From positions 526,381 to 590,380 of the forward strand of contig JAIZOF010000001.1 in the NCBI GenBank assembly GCA_020525365.1: DNA of 64,000 bases. The letters run 5' to 3'. The first letter of the stretch is position 1. Each line of letters starts with the position of its first letter. The notes below the pieces were generated by a model. The model was not told where the DNA came from, did no database searches, and saw only the letters and a list, made by a program, of their open reading frames with translations. This document shows, in pieces, positions 47,600-57,518 of the stretch. Made by a program: the position numbers and the translations under genes. The DNA is from Sulfurovum sp. GTDB lineage: Bacteria; Campylobacterota; Campylobacteria; Campylobacterales; Sulfurovaceae.

Positions 47600-49054
47600 A
47601 TGGAGAATATGTACAACCTTAATATCGAACGTGCTGTTCTTTCAGCCATTATTTTTGATCCTGAGGCTTACGAAGAGATTGCCTCTAAGCTCAACTCACA
47701 TGACTTCTATTTCCCATTTCATCAGTATATTTTTATGGCAATGGAAGAGCTCTCAAGAGAAGAGAAGCCTATAGATGAAGAGTTTCTTAAGTCAAAACTT
47801 CAAAATATGGGTAAGTTTGATGAGGTCGCAATGCTCGATTTACTCTCAGCAAACCCTATTTCTAATACTATGGCATATATTACTGAGATCAAAGCCAAAT
47901 CTACTAAACGTGCATTAGCAACATTGGCAACAGAGATCAAAAAGGTAACCATTGAAGATAATCTTCCTGCTGAGGAAGTCATGAACCTTGTAGAGAAAAA
48001 ACTCTATGAGATTACACAAAACAATACCAATGAGGATTTTAGGGAGTCCAAAGAGATTGCCATTGCAATGATGGAGGATATTAATCGTCTCAAGGCATTA
48101 GGGAACTCCAAGCTCATTGGTACTGACACTGGGTTTAAGAGTCTTAATGATAAGACATCAGGTTTTGGAAAAGGAGACCTTGTTATTATTGCAGCAAGAC
48201 CGGCAATGGGAAAAACTGCCTTAGTGCTTAATATGGCACTTAAAGCCATAGAGCGTAATGAAGGAGTGGCACTCTTCTCTTTAGAAATGCCTGCAGAGCA
48301 ACTGATGCTTAGGCTACTTTCGGTAAAAACCTCTATCCCATTACAGCAACTACGTGTGGGTGATCTTAATGATGATCAATGGTCACAGCTCTCTGCAGCA
48401 ACCAATGAACTTTCTCAAAAGAAGCTCTTTGTTGATGATGGTGGGTATGCGACTATCCATCATGTACGTTCTAAACTTAGAAAACTCAAAACACAACATC
48501 CTGAGATTTCACTGGCAATTATTGATTACCTTCAGTTGATGAGTGGAGAGGGTCGTGAAGGCAGACAGCAGGAGATCTCTGAAATCTCTCGTGGACTCAA
48601 GCAACTTGCTAGAGAGCTTCAGATACCAATATTGGCACTTTCACAACTCAACCGAGGACTTGAGAGTCGTGACAATAAGCGTCCAATGCTCTCAGACCTT
48701 AGAGAATCAGGAGCCATCGAGCAGGATGCAGATATTATCCTCTTTGTTTATCGTAGTATTGTTTACAAAATTAATGAAATGAAAGAGAAACTAGAGAAGG
48801 CAAAAACAGATGGTAATGCTGAAAAGATCAATGAGCACCAAAGAAAGTACGATGAACTACTTCGCAATAATGAAGAGGAGACAGAACTCATTATTGGAAA
48901 ACAGCGTAATGGCCCAACGGGTACAGTTGACTTGGTTTTCCAAAAGCGCTATACCCGCTTTGTTGACGCTTCGCATTCCCCTGCAGTTGAAATAGTCTAT
49001 GAAGATGCAGATATTCCCGCTCATACTGGAAACATTGAATTGCCACCAATATAA
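47600..49054 (+). CDS. dnaB: Replicative DNA helicase DnaB
   Basis: Hexameric fork helicase. The 484-residue protein has the N-terminal helical domain (about 1-105), linker, and RecA-like domain with Walker A ARPAMGKTALVLNMA, Walker B LAIIDYLQLM and arginine-finger region. No intein or insertion is seen. The start directly follows the ispG stop; AAGGAG lies inside the ispG 3' end. Confidence 0.96.
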   Translation: MENMYNLNIERAVLSAIIFDPEAYEEIASKLNSHDFYFPFHQYIFMAMEELSREEKPIDEEFLKSKLQNMGKFDEVAMLDLLSANPISNTMAYITEIKAKSTKRALATLATEIKKVTIEDNLPAEEVMNLVEKKLYEITQNNTNEDFRESKEIAIAMMEDINRLKALGNSKLIGTDTGFKSLNDKTSGFGKGDLVIIAARPAMGKTALVLNMALKAIERNEGVALFSLEMPAEQLMLRLLSVKTSIPLQQLRVGDLNDDQWSQLSAATNELSQKKLFVDDGGYATIHHVRSKLRKLKTQHPEISLAIIDYLQLMSGEGREGRQQEISEISRGLKQLARELQIPILALSQLNRGLESRDNKRPMLSDLRESGAIEQDADIILFVYRSIVYKINEMKEKLEKAKTDGNAEKINEHQRKYDELLRNNEEETELIIGKQRNGPTGTVDLVFQKRYTRFVDASHSPAVEIVYEDADIPAHTGNIELPPI

Positions 49055-49080
49055 TATATAAAAAATAGTAGGCAGTAACT

Positions 49081-50364
49081 TTGGAAAAACCAAAACTTTT
49101 TGAAGAGAAAAAAGAGTTTTTCTGGACAATTTTTATTCTTTTTTTGATACTTCTGGTACGGCTTGGATGGGAATACCGCACATATCAAGAGTTTATCTCC
49201 AAACCCTTCTATTTTACAGAAGCAACGGTACTTAATGCTTATGAGAAACATAAAGAGAAGTACCGCTATCAGGTATTGAAACTTCACGACAATACTGGTC
49301 ATACTTTCTATACAACAACACATCGTAAAGATAATCTCTTTAAGAAAACAGTAAGAGTACAGCTATTTCCTGATATGCGTATTACATTTTGGGATTATCT
49401 GGGTACTTTTTATGTCAAGAGTCGGATAAAATATGTTCAAAAACAGCCTACAAGTTTGGCAGGCATCTTGCATGAGAAAGTTGCATCACAACATACCCTC
49501 AAATCTATGCAGGTATTCTATAGTGCAATCTTTTTTGCCACACCACTTTCTGGTGTGCTCAGAGAGAAAGTTTCCCTGCTGGGGATTAGTCACCTTATCG
49601 CACTTAGTGGGTTTCATCTTGGTATTTTGTGGGCAATTGTGTATGGCTTGTTGTTAATACCTTATCGCCCTTTGCAGCAATACTGCTTTCCTTACCGTTT
49701 TGCTCTTATTGATATAGGCATTGTATCGCTACTACTTATTGGTTTATATGTTTGGTTTGTTGGTGCACCACCCTCACTACTTCGTGCTTATGTAATGCTT
49801 TTGATAGGGTGGGTTATGCTGGTATTAGGGCTAGAGTTACTAAGTTTTAAGTTTCTTTTCTTTGTGCTATTTTTACTGGTTATGCTCGTACCTTCTCTGC
49901 TTGTTTCATTGGGGTTTTGGTTTTCAATTATAGGTGTTTTTTATATCTACTTACTTCTGTATTATGCCAAAGGGTGGTCAAGGTGGCACATTATGCTTTG
50001 GATCATCCCTCTGGGCATTTTTATATTGATGTTACCCATTGTACATACATTTTTCTCAGCGACAAACCCATGGCAACTTATCTCTCCATTGCTCTCTTTG
50101 CTCTTTATTCCTTTTTACCCAATAACAATACTACTACACTTGTTTGGATATGGAGATATATTTGATAATGCATTGCAATGGCTCTTTGCTTTACCACAGG
50201 GGAGTAGACCTGCATTGCTTTCTGTATGGAAAGCCATCATTTATATAGGACTCTCACTTGTTGCCATCAAAAGCCATAAGGTGTTTTATGTATTGTTTGT
50301 TTTGGCTTTGTCTTATGCGTTATATCTTTTTGTAGGGTTTGATATTGCATATATACCCATGTAG
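49081..50364 (+). CDS. ComEC/Rec2-family competence channel protein
   Basis: A 427-residue polytopic membrane protein with the Competence domain signature GISHLIALSGFHLGIL and GAPPSLLRAYVML. It has an N-terminal soluble region (about 45-125) but lacks the C-terminal metallo-beta-lactamase domain of longer ComEC, as other Campylobacterota versions do. Predicted to conduct single-stranded DNA across the inner membrane during natural transformation. TTG start, 26 bases after dnaB. Confidence 0.85.
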   Translation: MEKPKLFEEKKEFFWTIFILFLILLVRLGWEYRTYQEFISKPFYFTEATVLNAYEKHKEKYRYQVLKLHDNTGHTFYTTTHRKDNLFKKTVRVQLFPDMRITFWDYLGTFYVKSRIKYVQKQPTSLAGILHEKVASQHTLKSMQVFYSAIFFATPLSGVLREKVSLLGISHLIALSGFHLGILWAIVYGLLLIPYRPLQQYCFPYRFALIDIGIVSLLLIGLYVWFVGAPPSLLRAYVMLLIGWVMLVLGLELLSFKFLFFVLFLLVMLVPSLLVSLGFWFSIIGVFYIYLLLYYAKGWSRWHIMLWIIPLGIFILMLPIVHTFFSATNPWQLISPLLSLLFIPFYPITILLHLFGYGDIFDNALQWLFALPQGSRPALLSVWKAIIYIGLSLVAIKSHKVFYVLFVLALSYALYLFVGFDIAYIPM

Positions 50365-50386
50365 GTTTCATGGTGCTTGATTTATG

Positions 50387-51775
50387 CTATTGGGGGAGTC
50401 CCATTTTCCCTGGATTGAGAATATTATTAGGATCAAATGCTTTTTTAATATCTCTAAAGAGCTGTAGTTCTATTTCATTGAAGGCAATGTTCATAAATGG
50501 TGCCTTAGAGGTACCAATGCCATGTTCTCCACTGAGTGTGCCACCCATCTCCACAACAAGCTCAAAAATCTCTTCAATCGCTTTATGCCCTTTTTCAAGT
50601 TGGTTTTCATCTGATCCATCAACCATCACATTGACATGGATATTGCCATCGCCCGCATGTCCAAAACAGGGGACCTTGAACCCATGCTTTTCACCTATTT
50701 CATAGATCTTATTGAGTGCTTCAGGTAGCATACTGCGTGGTACAGAGATATCCTCATTGAGCTTTTTGCTACCAAAAATAGTAATAGAAGGAGAAGCATT
50801 TCGTCTAGCATACCAGAGTTTATCTCGCTCTTCATCGGTGTGAGCAACTGTAAAATCTTGTGCACCATTTCTTTTGAAAGATTTTTCAAGAATTTCAAGT
50901 TGAAAATTAACCTCTTCGATAACATTGCCATCCACATCACCAATAAGTAGCGCACCAGCACTCTTGGGAAGATTAATACTAAGCTTCTCCTTGAGTGCCT
51001 GTACAACAAGTGCATCCATAAACTCCATTGCAACTGGATTGGCACCACTTGCAAGAGATTTAAAAACAGCTTTCATTGCATCTTCAACTGAAGAGAATAC
51101 TCCCATGTAGGCCTTTCGAAACTTTGGCTTAGGTAAAAGTTTGACAGTAATTTCGGTAATGACTGCAAGTGTTCCCTCTGAACCAATGAGAATACCAGAA
51201 ATATTGTAGCCTGCTACATCCTTGATAGTACGTTTCCCTGCACGGATAATGTCACCATTGGTGCGTACCGCACGTAGTGCCATGACATAGTCTTTCGTAA
51301 TGCCATATTTGGCTGCACGCATTCCCCCTGCATTTTCACTTACATTTCCACCAATAGTGGAGTACTCCTCACTCGCTGGATCAGGTGGATAGAATAGCCC
51401 TATCTTTTCGACAGCATTCTGTAGATCCATATTGATAACACCAGGCTGTACTACGGCAACCATGTTTTCTATGTCAATTTCAAGAATCTTATTCATATGC
51501 TTTTCCATTGCAAGGGTGATTCCACCATTGATAGGCAATGCCCCGCCAGTAAATCCACTTCCTGCACCTCGTGGTGTAATGACAATATGGTGATGATTGC
51601 AGTAGGATAAAATATGGCTAATATCTTTTTCATTGCGTGGGAAAATGACTGCATCAGGCTCAAAACGAGTACGGGTTGCATCATAGCTATAAGCAATCAT
51701 ATGTGCTTTGTCGCTATAAACATTCTCTTTGCCAACAAGCTCTTGAAGGGCCTTTATATGTTGAGGGTCAAGCAT
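50387..51775 (-). CDS. glcD: FAD-linked oxidase, glycolate/D-lactate oxidase GlcD type
   Basis: A 462-residue flavoprotein with an FAD-binding PCMH domain (TPRGAGSGFTGGALPINGG at about 65-83) and a C-terminal FAD-oxidase domain ending GEHGIGTSKAPFM...NPGKMGLP. Substrate is probably glycolate or D-lactate. Its start overlaps the stop of the pgbA-like gene (TAATG). The pair matches the HP0508-HP0509 order in H. pylori. Confidence 0.88.
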   Translation of the reverse strand: MLDPQHIKALQELVGKENVYSDKAHMIAYSYDATRTRFEPDAVIFPRNEKDISHILSYCNHHHIVITPRGAGSGFTGGALPINGGITLAMEKHMNKILEIDIENMVAVVQPGVINMDLQNAVEKIGLFYPPDPASEEYSTIGGNVSENAGGMRAAKYGITKDYVMALRAVRTNGDIIRAGKRTIKDVAGYNISGILIGSEGTLAVITEITVKLLPKPKFRKAYMGVFSSVEDAMKAVFKSLASGANPVAMEFMDALVVQALKEKLSINLPKSAGALLIGDVDGNVIEEVNFQLEILEKSFKRNGAQDFTVAHTDEERDKLWYARRNASPSITIFGSKKLNEDISVPRSMLPEALNKIYEIGEKHGFKVPCFGHAGDGNIHVNVMVDGSDENQLEKGHKAIEEIFELVVEMGGTLSGEHGIGTSKAPFMNIAFNEIELQLFRDIKKAFDPNNILNPGKMGLPQ

Positions 51776-52464
51776 TAAAATTGCTCCATAGTCTTATAAT
51801 AGTCTTTAGAGGTACTGTTAGAAAACCATCCACTTTGGATCTCATCAAAATGCATAAAAAATGGAAACTGTGTTTTTTGAGACGTATTGTGGAAAGCCTT
51901 TTTGCCAACAATTTTTCCAGAGATGGGGTCAAGCAGTACAGCACTATTTTTCTTGATAATATAAATAAGCCCAACCTGATATTGTTTGGCAAAAAGTGCA
52001 AGATTGGCTTTGGTAGGATAGCCCTCTCCTAACTCTGAAAGAAATGCAGCAAAGAGATCAGGATGAATCCATTTTTTAGATACTGCCTTGGTGATTTTTG
52101 TATAGGTATTTGCATTAGGGGCTAAAAGTAGTATATTGTTATAAAGGTATCCACCAATGATTTCATCACCTTTTGAGATAGATGTCTTAATGGTAGGAAG
52201 TTTTTCATGGTGAATAATCTCTTTGGCTACCAGTTTACCTATGCCACTCGAAGAGACTTGGGTAATATACCCAGTAATTGCCTTAAGATCATTGCCATAA
52301 TGATGAATCACAATACCACTCATGCCATTAATAGGGAATGGCCTATTTAATTTTATATCTGTACCATTTGATAAGACAGAGGCAACAGTTGTATGTACTG
52401 TTGGAGGAAAAAATCTTGCAAAAAGAGGTAGTGCCAAAAGCATGATCAAAATGATCTTTTGCAT
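51775..52464 (-). CDS. Exported protein with PgbA N-terminal-like domain
   Basis: A 229-residue protein with signal peptide (about 1-16, ending LFAR) and a region resembling the N-terminal domain of H. pylori plasminogen-binding protein PgbA. It lacks the Lys-rich C terminus that binds plasminogen in H. pylori, so that activity is not implied. Overlaps glcD by one base. Its 5' half, plus the shared upstream region, is duplicated and decayed at 45.8-46.07 kb. Confidence 0.7.
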   Translation of the reverse strand: MQKIILIMLLALPLFARFFPPTVHTTVASVLSNGTDIKLNRPFPINGMSGIVIHHYGNDLKAITGYITQVSSSGIGKLVAKEIIHHEKLPTIKTSISKGDEIIGGYLYNNILLLAPNANTYTKITKAVSKKWIHPDLFAAFLSELGEGYPTKANLALFAKQYQVGLIYIIKKNSAVLLDPISGKIVGKKAFHNTSQKTQFPFFMHFDEIQSGWFSNSTSKDYYKTMEQF

Positions 52465-53580
52465 AGCAATCCTTTAAAATAAAGTATCTTTTGGATTATA
52501 CAGCCAAAAGATTAAAAAAACCCGCTTTGCGATATAGATATATTATAGGCTTCTTGGGGGGCATGTGAGCATTAACCAAGATTGTGATAAAATCGCAAAA
52601 TATTATTTTAATACAAGGCTGCAATGATGGCAAAGAGAGAGATTAAAAAAGTGGTATTGGCTTATTCTGGTGGGCTTGATACCAGTATTATTCTCAAGTG
52701 GCTACAGGATGAATATGGTTGTGAAGTGGTAACTTTTACTGCAGATCTTGGACAAGGCGAAGAGGTAGAGCCTGCACGCCAGAAAGCACTTGATATGGGT
52801 ATTAAGCCTAAGAATATCTTTATTCTTGATCTAAGAGAAGAGTTTGTTAAAGACTTTGTTTTTCCAATGTTTCGAGCCAACGCAATCTATGAAGGAGAGT
52901 ACCTGCTTGGCACCTCTATCGCACGCCCACTTATTGCCAAGAAGCAGATTGAAATTGCACATGAGACAGGTGCAGATGCTGTTTCTCATGGGGCAACAGG
53001 AAAAGGGAACGATCAGGTACGTTTTGAACTTGGATACCTTGCACTTGACCCAGACATAGCAGTTATTGCACCATGGAGAGAGTGGGATCTTAATTCTCGC
53101 ACTAAGTTACTTGAGTATGCTAAAAACCATGGTATTGATATTGACGGCAAGGGTAAACCAAAGCCTTATTCAATGGATGCAAATCTTCTGCACATCTCTT
53201 ATGAGGGTGAGTGGCTAGAGAATCCATACAATGAACCTGAAGAGGATATGTGGCTTTGGTCTGTTTCCCCCGAAGAGGCACCAGATAAACCAGAGTATAT
53301 TACCGTTACTTACAAACATGGTGATCCTGTAGCAATTAATGGTAAAGAGCTGAGTCCAGCAACTATTCTTGAAACACTTAATACACTTGGTAAAAAACAT
53401 GGAATAGGACGTATTGATATTGTTGAGAACCGTATGGTAGGCATGAAAGCACGCGGATGTTACGAAACACCAGGTGGAACCATTATGCTTAAGGCACATC
53501 GTGCTATTGAGTCCATTACGCTTGATCGTGAAGAGGCACATGCTAAAGATGAGATGATGCCAAAGTATGCCAAGCTTATC
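52186..53580. repeat. Source segment of the inverted duplication
   Basis: This block, covering the 5' half of the pgbA-like gene, the divergent promoter region and about three quarters of argG, has a diverged inverted copy at 44735-46065. The copy is about 1331 bp against about 1395 bp here, so it has net deletions. Separation is about 6 kb. Confidence 0.88.
52486..52512 (-). promoter_or_regulatory. Hairpin with TATAAT in its loop upstream of the pgbA-like gene
   Basis: ATCTTTTGG (52486-52494) and CCAAAAGAT (52504-52512) form a perfect 9-bp inverted repeat. On the minus strand its loop contains TATAAT about 32-37 bases before the pgbA-like start, so it may be the -10 region with an operator-like repeat. 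The decayed copy has lost the symmetry. Function inferred. Confidence 0.35.
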
Positions 53581-53874
53581 TATAATGGTTTGTGGTGGTC
53601 TCCTGAGCGTAAAATGATGCAAGCAGCCATTGATGCAACACAGGAGCAAGTTAATGGAGAAGTGCGTCTTAAGCTCTATAAAGGAAATGTGGTAATTGTT
53701 GGTCGCAAATCTGAGAATTCACTCTATTCTGAAGAGCACTCTACTTTTGAGGCTGATGATGTTTATAACCAAAAGGATGCTGAAGGGTTCATTCGGCTCA
53801 ATGCACTACGGTTTATTATTGAAGGAAAAAAACAGCCTGAGCGTATTGCTTCATTGGTTAAAAAAATATCATAA
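52624..53874 (+). CDS. argG: Argininosuccinate synthase
   Basis: Condenses citrulline and aspartate in arginine synthesis. The 416-residue protein is intact, with the N-type pyrophosphatase motif YSGGLDTSI at about 14-22, the [10 protein letters not shown] segment, [13 protein letters not shown] and the citrulline-binding [14 protein letters not shown]. Two ATGs (52624 and 52627) follow AAGG. Divergent from the pgbA-like gene. It is the live paralogue of the decayed copy at 44.7-45.65 kb. Confidence 0.97.
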   Translation: MMAKREIKKVVLAYSGGLDTSIILKWLQDEYGCEVVTFTADLGQGEEVEPARQKALDMGIKPKNIFILDLREEFVKDFVFPMFRANAIYEGEYLLGTSIARPLIAKKQIEIAHETGADAVSHGATGKGNDQVRFELGYLALDPDIAVIAPWREWDLNSRTKLLEYAKNHGIDIDGKGKPKPYSMDANLLHISYEGEWLENPYNEPEEDMWLWSVSPEEAPDKPEYITVTYKHGDPVAINGKELSPATILETLNTLGKKHGIGRIDIVENRMVGMKARGCYETPGGTIMLKAHRAIESITLDREEAHAKDEMMPKYAKLIYNGLWWSPERKMMQAAIDATQEQVNGEVRLKLYKGNVVIVGRKSENSLYSEEHSTFEADDVYNQKDAEGFIRLNALRFIIEGKKQPERIASLVKKIS

Positions 53875-53927
53875 AGAGAGAAGCATAAATACCCAAATGG
53901 GTTATGCTGTAGTTTAAAAGCAATATA

Positions 53928-54443
53928 TTATGTCAAGAGTTTTTTCATTGCCTCAAAAGTATAAGATGGTTTAAATACTGAAAGAGGTTCCCGATAGAAA
54001 AGGCTTGGAACTATTTCTAAAAAGAGATATGTAATAAAGAGCATAGGATAGAAAAGATAATATTCGTATTGAAACATCTTGAAAGTGTAGTATTTTTTGA
54101 ACCATTTTCGAGCACTTTCTAGCCCATAATAAAACAGAAGCAGTTCCATAGAAAAAACAAAACTCCATACCACATAACCAAACATAAAAAGTAGTAAAGC
54201 TACTTCTGTACCGTAAAGAGCCATAATTGAAGCGATGATAATGGCACCATAGATAGCAAAAGAACGAAAACCAATTGTAGCAAAAACAATTAATACAGAG
54301 AAGATAAATAGGATAGATCCACCAAAATAAAATAGTTCAAGAAAGTTTTTTTGTTCCTCAAAGGTTGGAGAGAAGATTGCACCAATAAAAACAATTCCAA
54401 AAAGGGCAACAATAGTTAATAATAGGTAGACATACTCTTTCAC
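53928..54443 (-). CDS. Integral membrane protein of unknown function
   Basis: 171 residues with about four to five hydrophobic helices (about 5-25, 38-60, 62-80, 80-105 and 128-148) and a basic loop near 110-118. No family recognised. It follows the M3 peptidase gene on the same strand after 12 bases and may be co-transcribed with it. Confidence 0.7.
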   Translation of the reverse strand: MKEYVYLLLTIVALFGIVFIGAIFSPTFEEQKNFLELFYFGGSILFIFSVLIVFATIGFRSFAIYGAIIIASIMALYGTEVALLLFMFGYVVWSFVFSMELLLFYYGLESARKWFKKYYTFKMFQYEYYLFYPMLFITYLFLEIVPSLFYREPLSVFKPSYTFEAMKKLLT

Positions 54444-54455
54444 TTCTTTCTCTTT

Positions 54456-56405
54456 TTATGTCATTTCATAGAGTTTGATAAGACTTTCTATTTGTGGTTT
54501 TCGTCCAAGCCATTCAGTGTAAAGTTCACCCATTTCTTTAATACCCCCACTATTGAGGATATATCTTTTGTATCCTTTTGCTTTCTCTTCATCAAAGCCT
54601 TTTGTCTTACCAAGGCAAGCAAAGAAGGCATCAGCACTGAGTACCTCTGCCCATTTGTAAGCGTAATAACCTGCAGCATAACCACCAGCAAAAATATGAG
54701 AGAAACTATGCTGGAATTTGTTGTAGCTTGGTGGCTTAAGTAAAGTAGTTTTTTCTCTAATGTTATTAAGTAATACCTGTATCTCATCGCCTTGGTAGAG
54801 TGCTTGGTGTAATTTAAAGTCAAAAAGAGAGAACTCCACTTGCCGTAGAATACTTAATGCGGCTTGAAAGTTTTTAGTCTCTTTTATTTTAGAAACAAGA
54901 TCATTGGGGATAGGTGCCCCTGTTTTATAGTGGAAGCCTAAACGTTTGATAATAGTAGGTTCGTAAGCAAAATTCTCTAAAAATTGTGAAGGGAACTCTA
55001 CTACATCCCATGCTACACCATTGATGCCTGAGATGGAACGCTCTTTACATTTTCCAAATAGATGATGGATAGCATGTCCCATCTCATGGAAAAGAGTAAC
55101 CACATCATTGTGTCGCAATAATGAAGGAGTATCTTTTGTTGCGGGAGTATAATTACAGACAACAAAGGCAGAGGCAAGGTGTGTTTTGTTTTTTGTATCA
55201 ACAAAGTGGGTTTCCCAGTCATTCATCCATGCACCACCACTCTTCTCTTGGCGTGCTTCAAGATCGAAATATATACGTCCTGAGAGTTTCTCATTTTCAA
55301 ATATATCGTAGGTTTTAACACAGTTGTGCCATGTGGGCACATTGGTGTATTTAAAGGTAACACCAAAGAGTTCAGAGATAATTGTAAGTAGCCCATCAAG
55401 GACACGCTGTTGTTCGAAATAAGGCTTCGTCATTGCATCATCGTAGTCAAACCTCTCTTTTTTAAGTTTTTCAGAATAGTAAGCAACGTCGTAGCTAGAA
55501 AGGCTATTAATGTTATCTATCTTTTTGGCAAACTCTTTGAGTGATTTAAACTCCTCTCTTGCTTGAGGCAAGGCAGAACTAGTAAGATGATCAAGAAACC
55601 CTAGAACCTCTTCCTCACTAGAGGCATCACGTGTTTGAAGTGCATAGAGAGCATAGTTCTCAAAACCAAGTATTTTTGCTTTCTCTTGCCTGAGTGAGAG
55701 TATGTGGTCTATTACCTCTGCATTTTGGGGAGCACGGGTGCTGTAGGCTTTGTAGAGTTTTTCTCTGTAGGATCTGTTGGAGCCATAGGTCATATAGGCA
55801 AGATAGCTTGGGATTTGTAGAGTGAACTTATAGACAATTTTGCCCTCTATCTCTGTTTCGGATGCATCAATATCTGTCTGTGGCATTCCTGCCACATCTT
55901 TCTTGTCTTCAATGATAAGCTCATAGGCATTGGTAGCATCAAGAAGGTTCTGTGAAAAGGCATTAGAGAGTTTAGAGAGTTCGAGATTGATCTCCTCTAA
56001 ACGTTTTTTCTCTGCCTTAGGTAGGTTGATACCTGAAAGCCTAAAGTCACGAATATTGTTTTCAATGACTTTTTGTTGCTCACTGTTGCCACTGTTAAGT
56101 TTCTCTATCTTTTTGAAAAGTGGTACATTCTGTGCCATCTCTGAGTCGAACTTTGAGAGTATTGGCAGGGAGGCTTCATAGGCTTTTTGTGTCTCTTTTG
56201 AGTTCATTACTGCATTAAGATGGGAAAGTGGGGAAAAGAAGAGATTTAGTTCCTCATCAAGGTCCTGTAATGGCTTGAGTACCTTTTCATAGTCTATGTC
56301 ACTGTCTTGAGTAATTGCTTTAATCTTCTTGCGTTGTTGTTGAAGTAGCACTTCAAGTGATTTAGGAAAATAATTTAAATTCTCTATCTGAAAAGTTTGA
56401 AACAT
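54456..56405 (-). CDS. M3-family zinc oligopeptidase (oligopeptidase A-like)
   Basis: Cytoplasmic metallopeptidase that degrades short peptides. About 649 residues from the ATG at 56405 (MFQTFQIENL); the frame extends 18 codons more but those look non-coding. The zinc site FHEMGHAIHHLFGK (HExxH) and the downstream glutamate region (FPSQFLENFAYEP) are intact, as is the C-terminal GGYAAGYYAYKWAE. Confidence 0.92.
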   Translation of the reverse strand: MFQTFQIENLNYFPKSLEVLLQQQRKKIKAITQDSDIDYEKVLKPLQDLDEELNLFFSPLSHLNAVMNSKETQKAYEASLPILSKFDSEMAQNVPLFKKIEKLNSGNSEQQKVIENNIRDFRLSGINLPKAEKKRLEEINLELSKLSNAFSQNLLDATNAYELIIEDKKDVAGMPQTDIDASETEIEGKIVYKFTLQIPSYLAYMTYGSNRSYREKLYKAYSTRAPQNAEVIDHILSLRQEKAKILGFENYALYALQTRDASSEEEVLGFLDHLTSSALPQAREEFKSLKEFAKKIDNINSLSSYDVAYYSEKLKKERFDYDDAMTKPYFEQQRVLDGLLTIISELFGVTFKYTNVPTWHNCVKTYDIFENEKLSGRIYFDLEARQEKSGGAWMNDWETHFVDTKNKTHLASAFVVCNYTPATKDTPSLLRHNDVVTLFHEMGHAIHHLFGKCKERSISGINGVAWDVVEFPSQFLENFAYEPTIIKRLGFHYKTGAPIPNDLVSKIKETKNFQAALSILRQVEFSLFDFKLHQALYQGDEIQVLLNNIREKTTLLKPPSYNKFQHSFSHIFAGGYAAGYYAYKWAEVLSADAFFACLGKTKGFDEEKAKGYKRYILNSGGIKEMGELYTEWLGRKPQIESLIKLYEMT

Positions 56406-56505
56406 TATGGTGTGCCTACTGAAATTAAATTTTTGTGATTGTATCATACACATTAGCATATTTAGGATAAAATAATATCTAATTATTTAGTACAAGGAAA
56501 ATTTG

Positions 56506-56949
56506 ATGAAAGTATTGTTGATCAAAGATGTTAAAACACTAGGAAAAGCTGGTGAGATTAAAGAGGTCAAAGATGGTTATGGTCAAAATTTTCTTATCAA
56601 TAAAGGGTTGGCAAAATTGGCAACTTCTGAAGTAGTAGAGAGCTGGAAAGTGGAGCAAGCACGGATAAAGCAAGAGGCTGAAGAGGAGCTTGCACGTCTA
56701 GAGAAAGAGAAAAAAGTACTTGAGAAGACAACAATTCGTATTGAAAAGAAGATAGCACCTGTAGGCATTAAGGGTTCTGTGGGAAATACTGATATTGCTA
56801 TTGCTATTGAGAAACAGCTTGGTATTATACTTGACAAGAAACATATTAATCTTCAAAAAGCACTTAAGTCCACAGGTATTCATGAAGTTGATGCCAAACT
56901 AGGTCATGGTATACACGCGATCTTGAAAGTGGAAGTGGTGGGCGTCTAA
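56506..56949 (+). CDS. rplI: 50S ribosomal protein L9
   Basis: 147 residues. The N-terminal rRNA-binding domain opens [20 protein letters not shown], followed by a long charged helix and the C-terminal domain ending ILKVEVV. ATG at 56506 lies seven bases after AAGGA; a TTG one codon earlier is less likely. Its stop overlaps the hslV start (TAATG). Confidence 0.95.
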   Translation: MKVLLIKDVKTLGKAGEIKEVKDGYGQNFLINKGLAKLATSEVVESWKVEQARIKQEAEEELARLEKEKKVLEKTTIRIEKKIAPVGIKGSVGNTDIAIAIEKQLGIILDKKHINLQKALKSTGIHEVDAKLGHGIHAILKVEVVGV

Positions 56950-57479
56950 TGTTTGAAGCAACTACCATACTTGGCTATAAGGGTGAAGGAAAAGCAGTCA
57001 TTGGTGGTGATGGGCAGGTAACTTTTGGTGATACGGTACTGAAGAGTAATGCCACTAAAATACGAACTCTTTATGAGGGAAAAATACTTGCAGGCTTTGC
57101 TGGAAGTACTGCAGATGCCTTCAATCTTTTTGATATGTTTGAGGGATTTTTAAATGAAAAACGTGGCGATCTTTTTAAATCAGTGATTGCTTTCTCTAAA
57201 GCATGGCGTAAAGATAAGCACCTACGCCAGCTTGAAGCAATGATGATTGTACTTAATAAGGAGCATATTTTCATTCTTTCAGGAACAGGTGATGTGGTTG
57301 AACCTCAAGACAGTAGGATTGCAGCTATTGGTAGTGGGGGAAACTATGCTATCTCGGCAGCACGTGCACTAGATAAGCATGCATCATTAGAGCCGGTCAA
57401 TCTGGTGAAGGAGTCATTGCAGATTGCAGGAGAGCTTTGTGTCTATACAAATACCAATATTAAAATATTAGAACTATAA
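56949..57479 (+). CDS. hslV: HslV peptidase subunit (ClpQ)
   Basis: Proteasome-like threonine peptidase of the HslUV protease. In the 176-residue protein the catalytic threonine is probably one of the two in [11 protein letters not shown] after N-terminal processing, so the propeptide is four or five residues instead of one. [14 protein letters not shown] and the [14 protein letters not shown] segment are typical. Next to hslU. Confidence 0.95.
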   Translation: MFEATTILGYKGEGKAVIGGDGQVTFGDTVLKSNATKIRTLYEGKILAGFAGSTADAFNLFDMFEGFLNEKRGDLFKSVIAFSKAWRKDKHLRQLEAMMIVLNKEHIFILSGTGDVVEPQDSRIAAIGSGGNYAISAARALDKHASLEPVNLVKESLQIAGELCVYTNTNIKILEL

Positions 57480-57518
57480 GATTAGGTTTATCGCCCTATA
57501 TAAGAAGGAAAGAAAAAA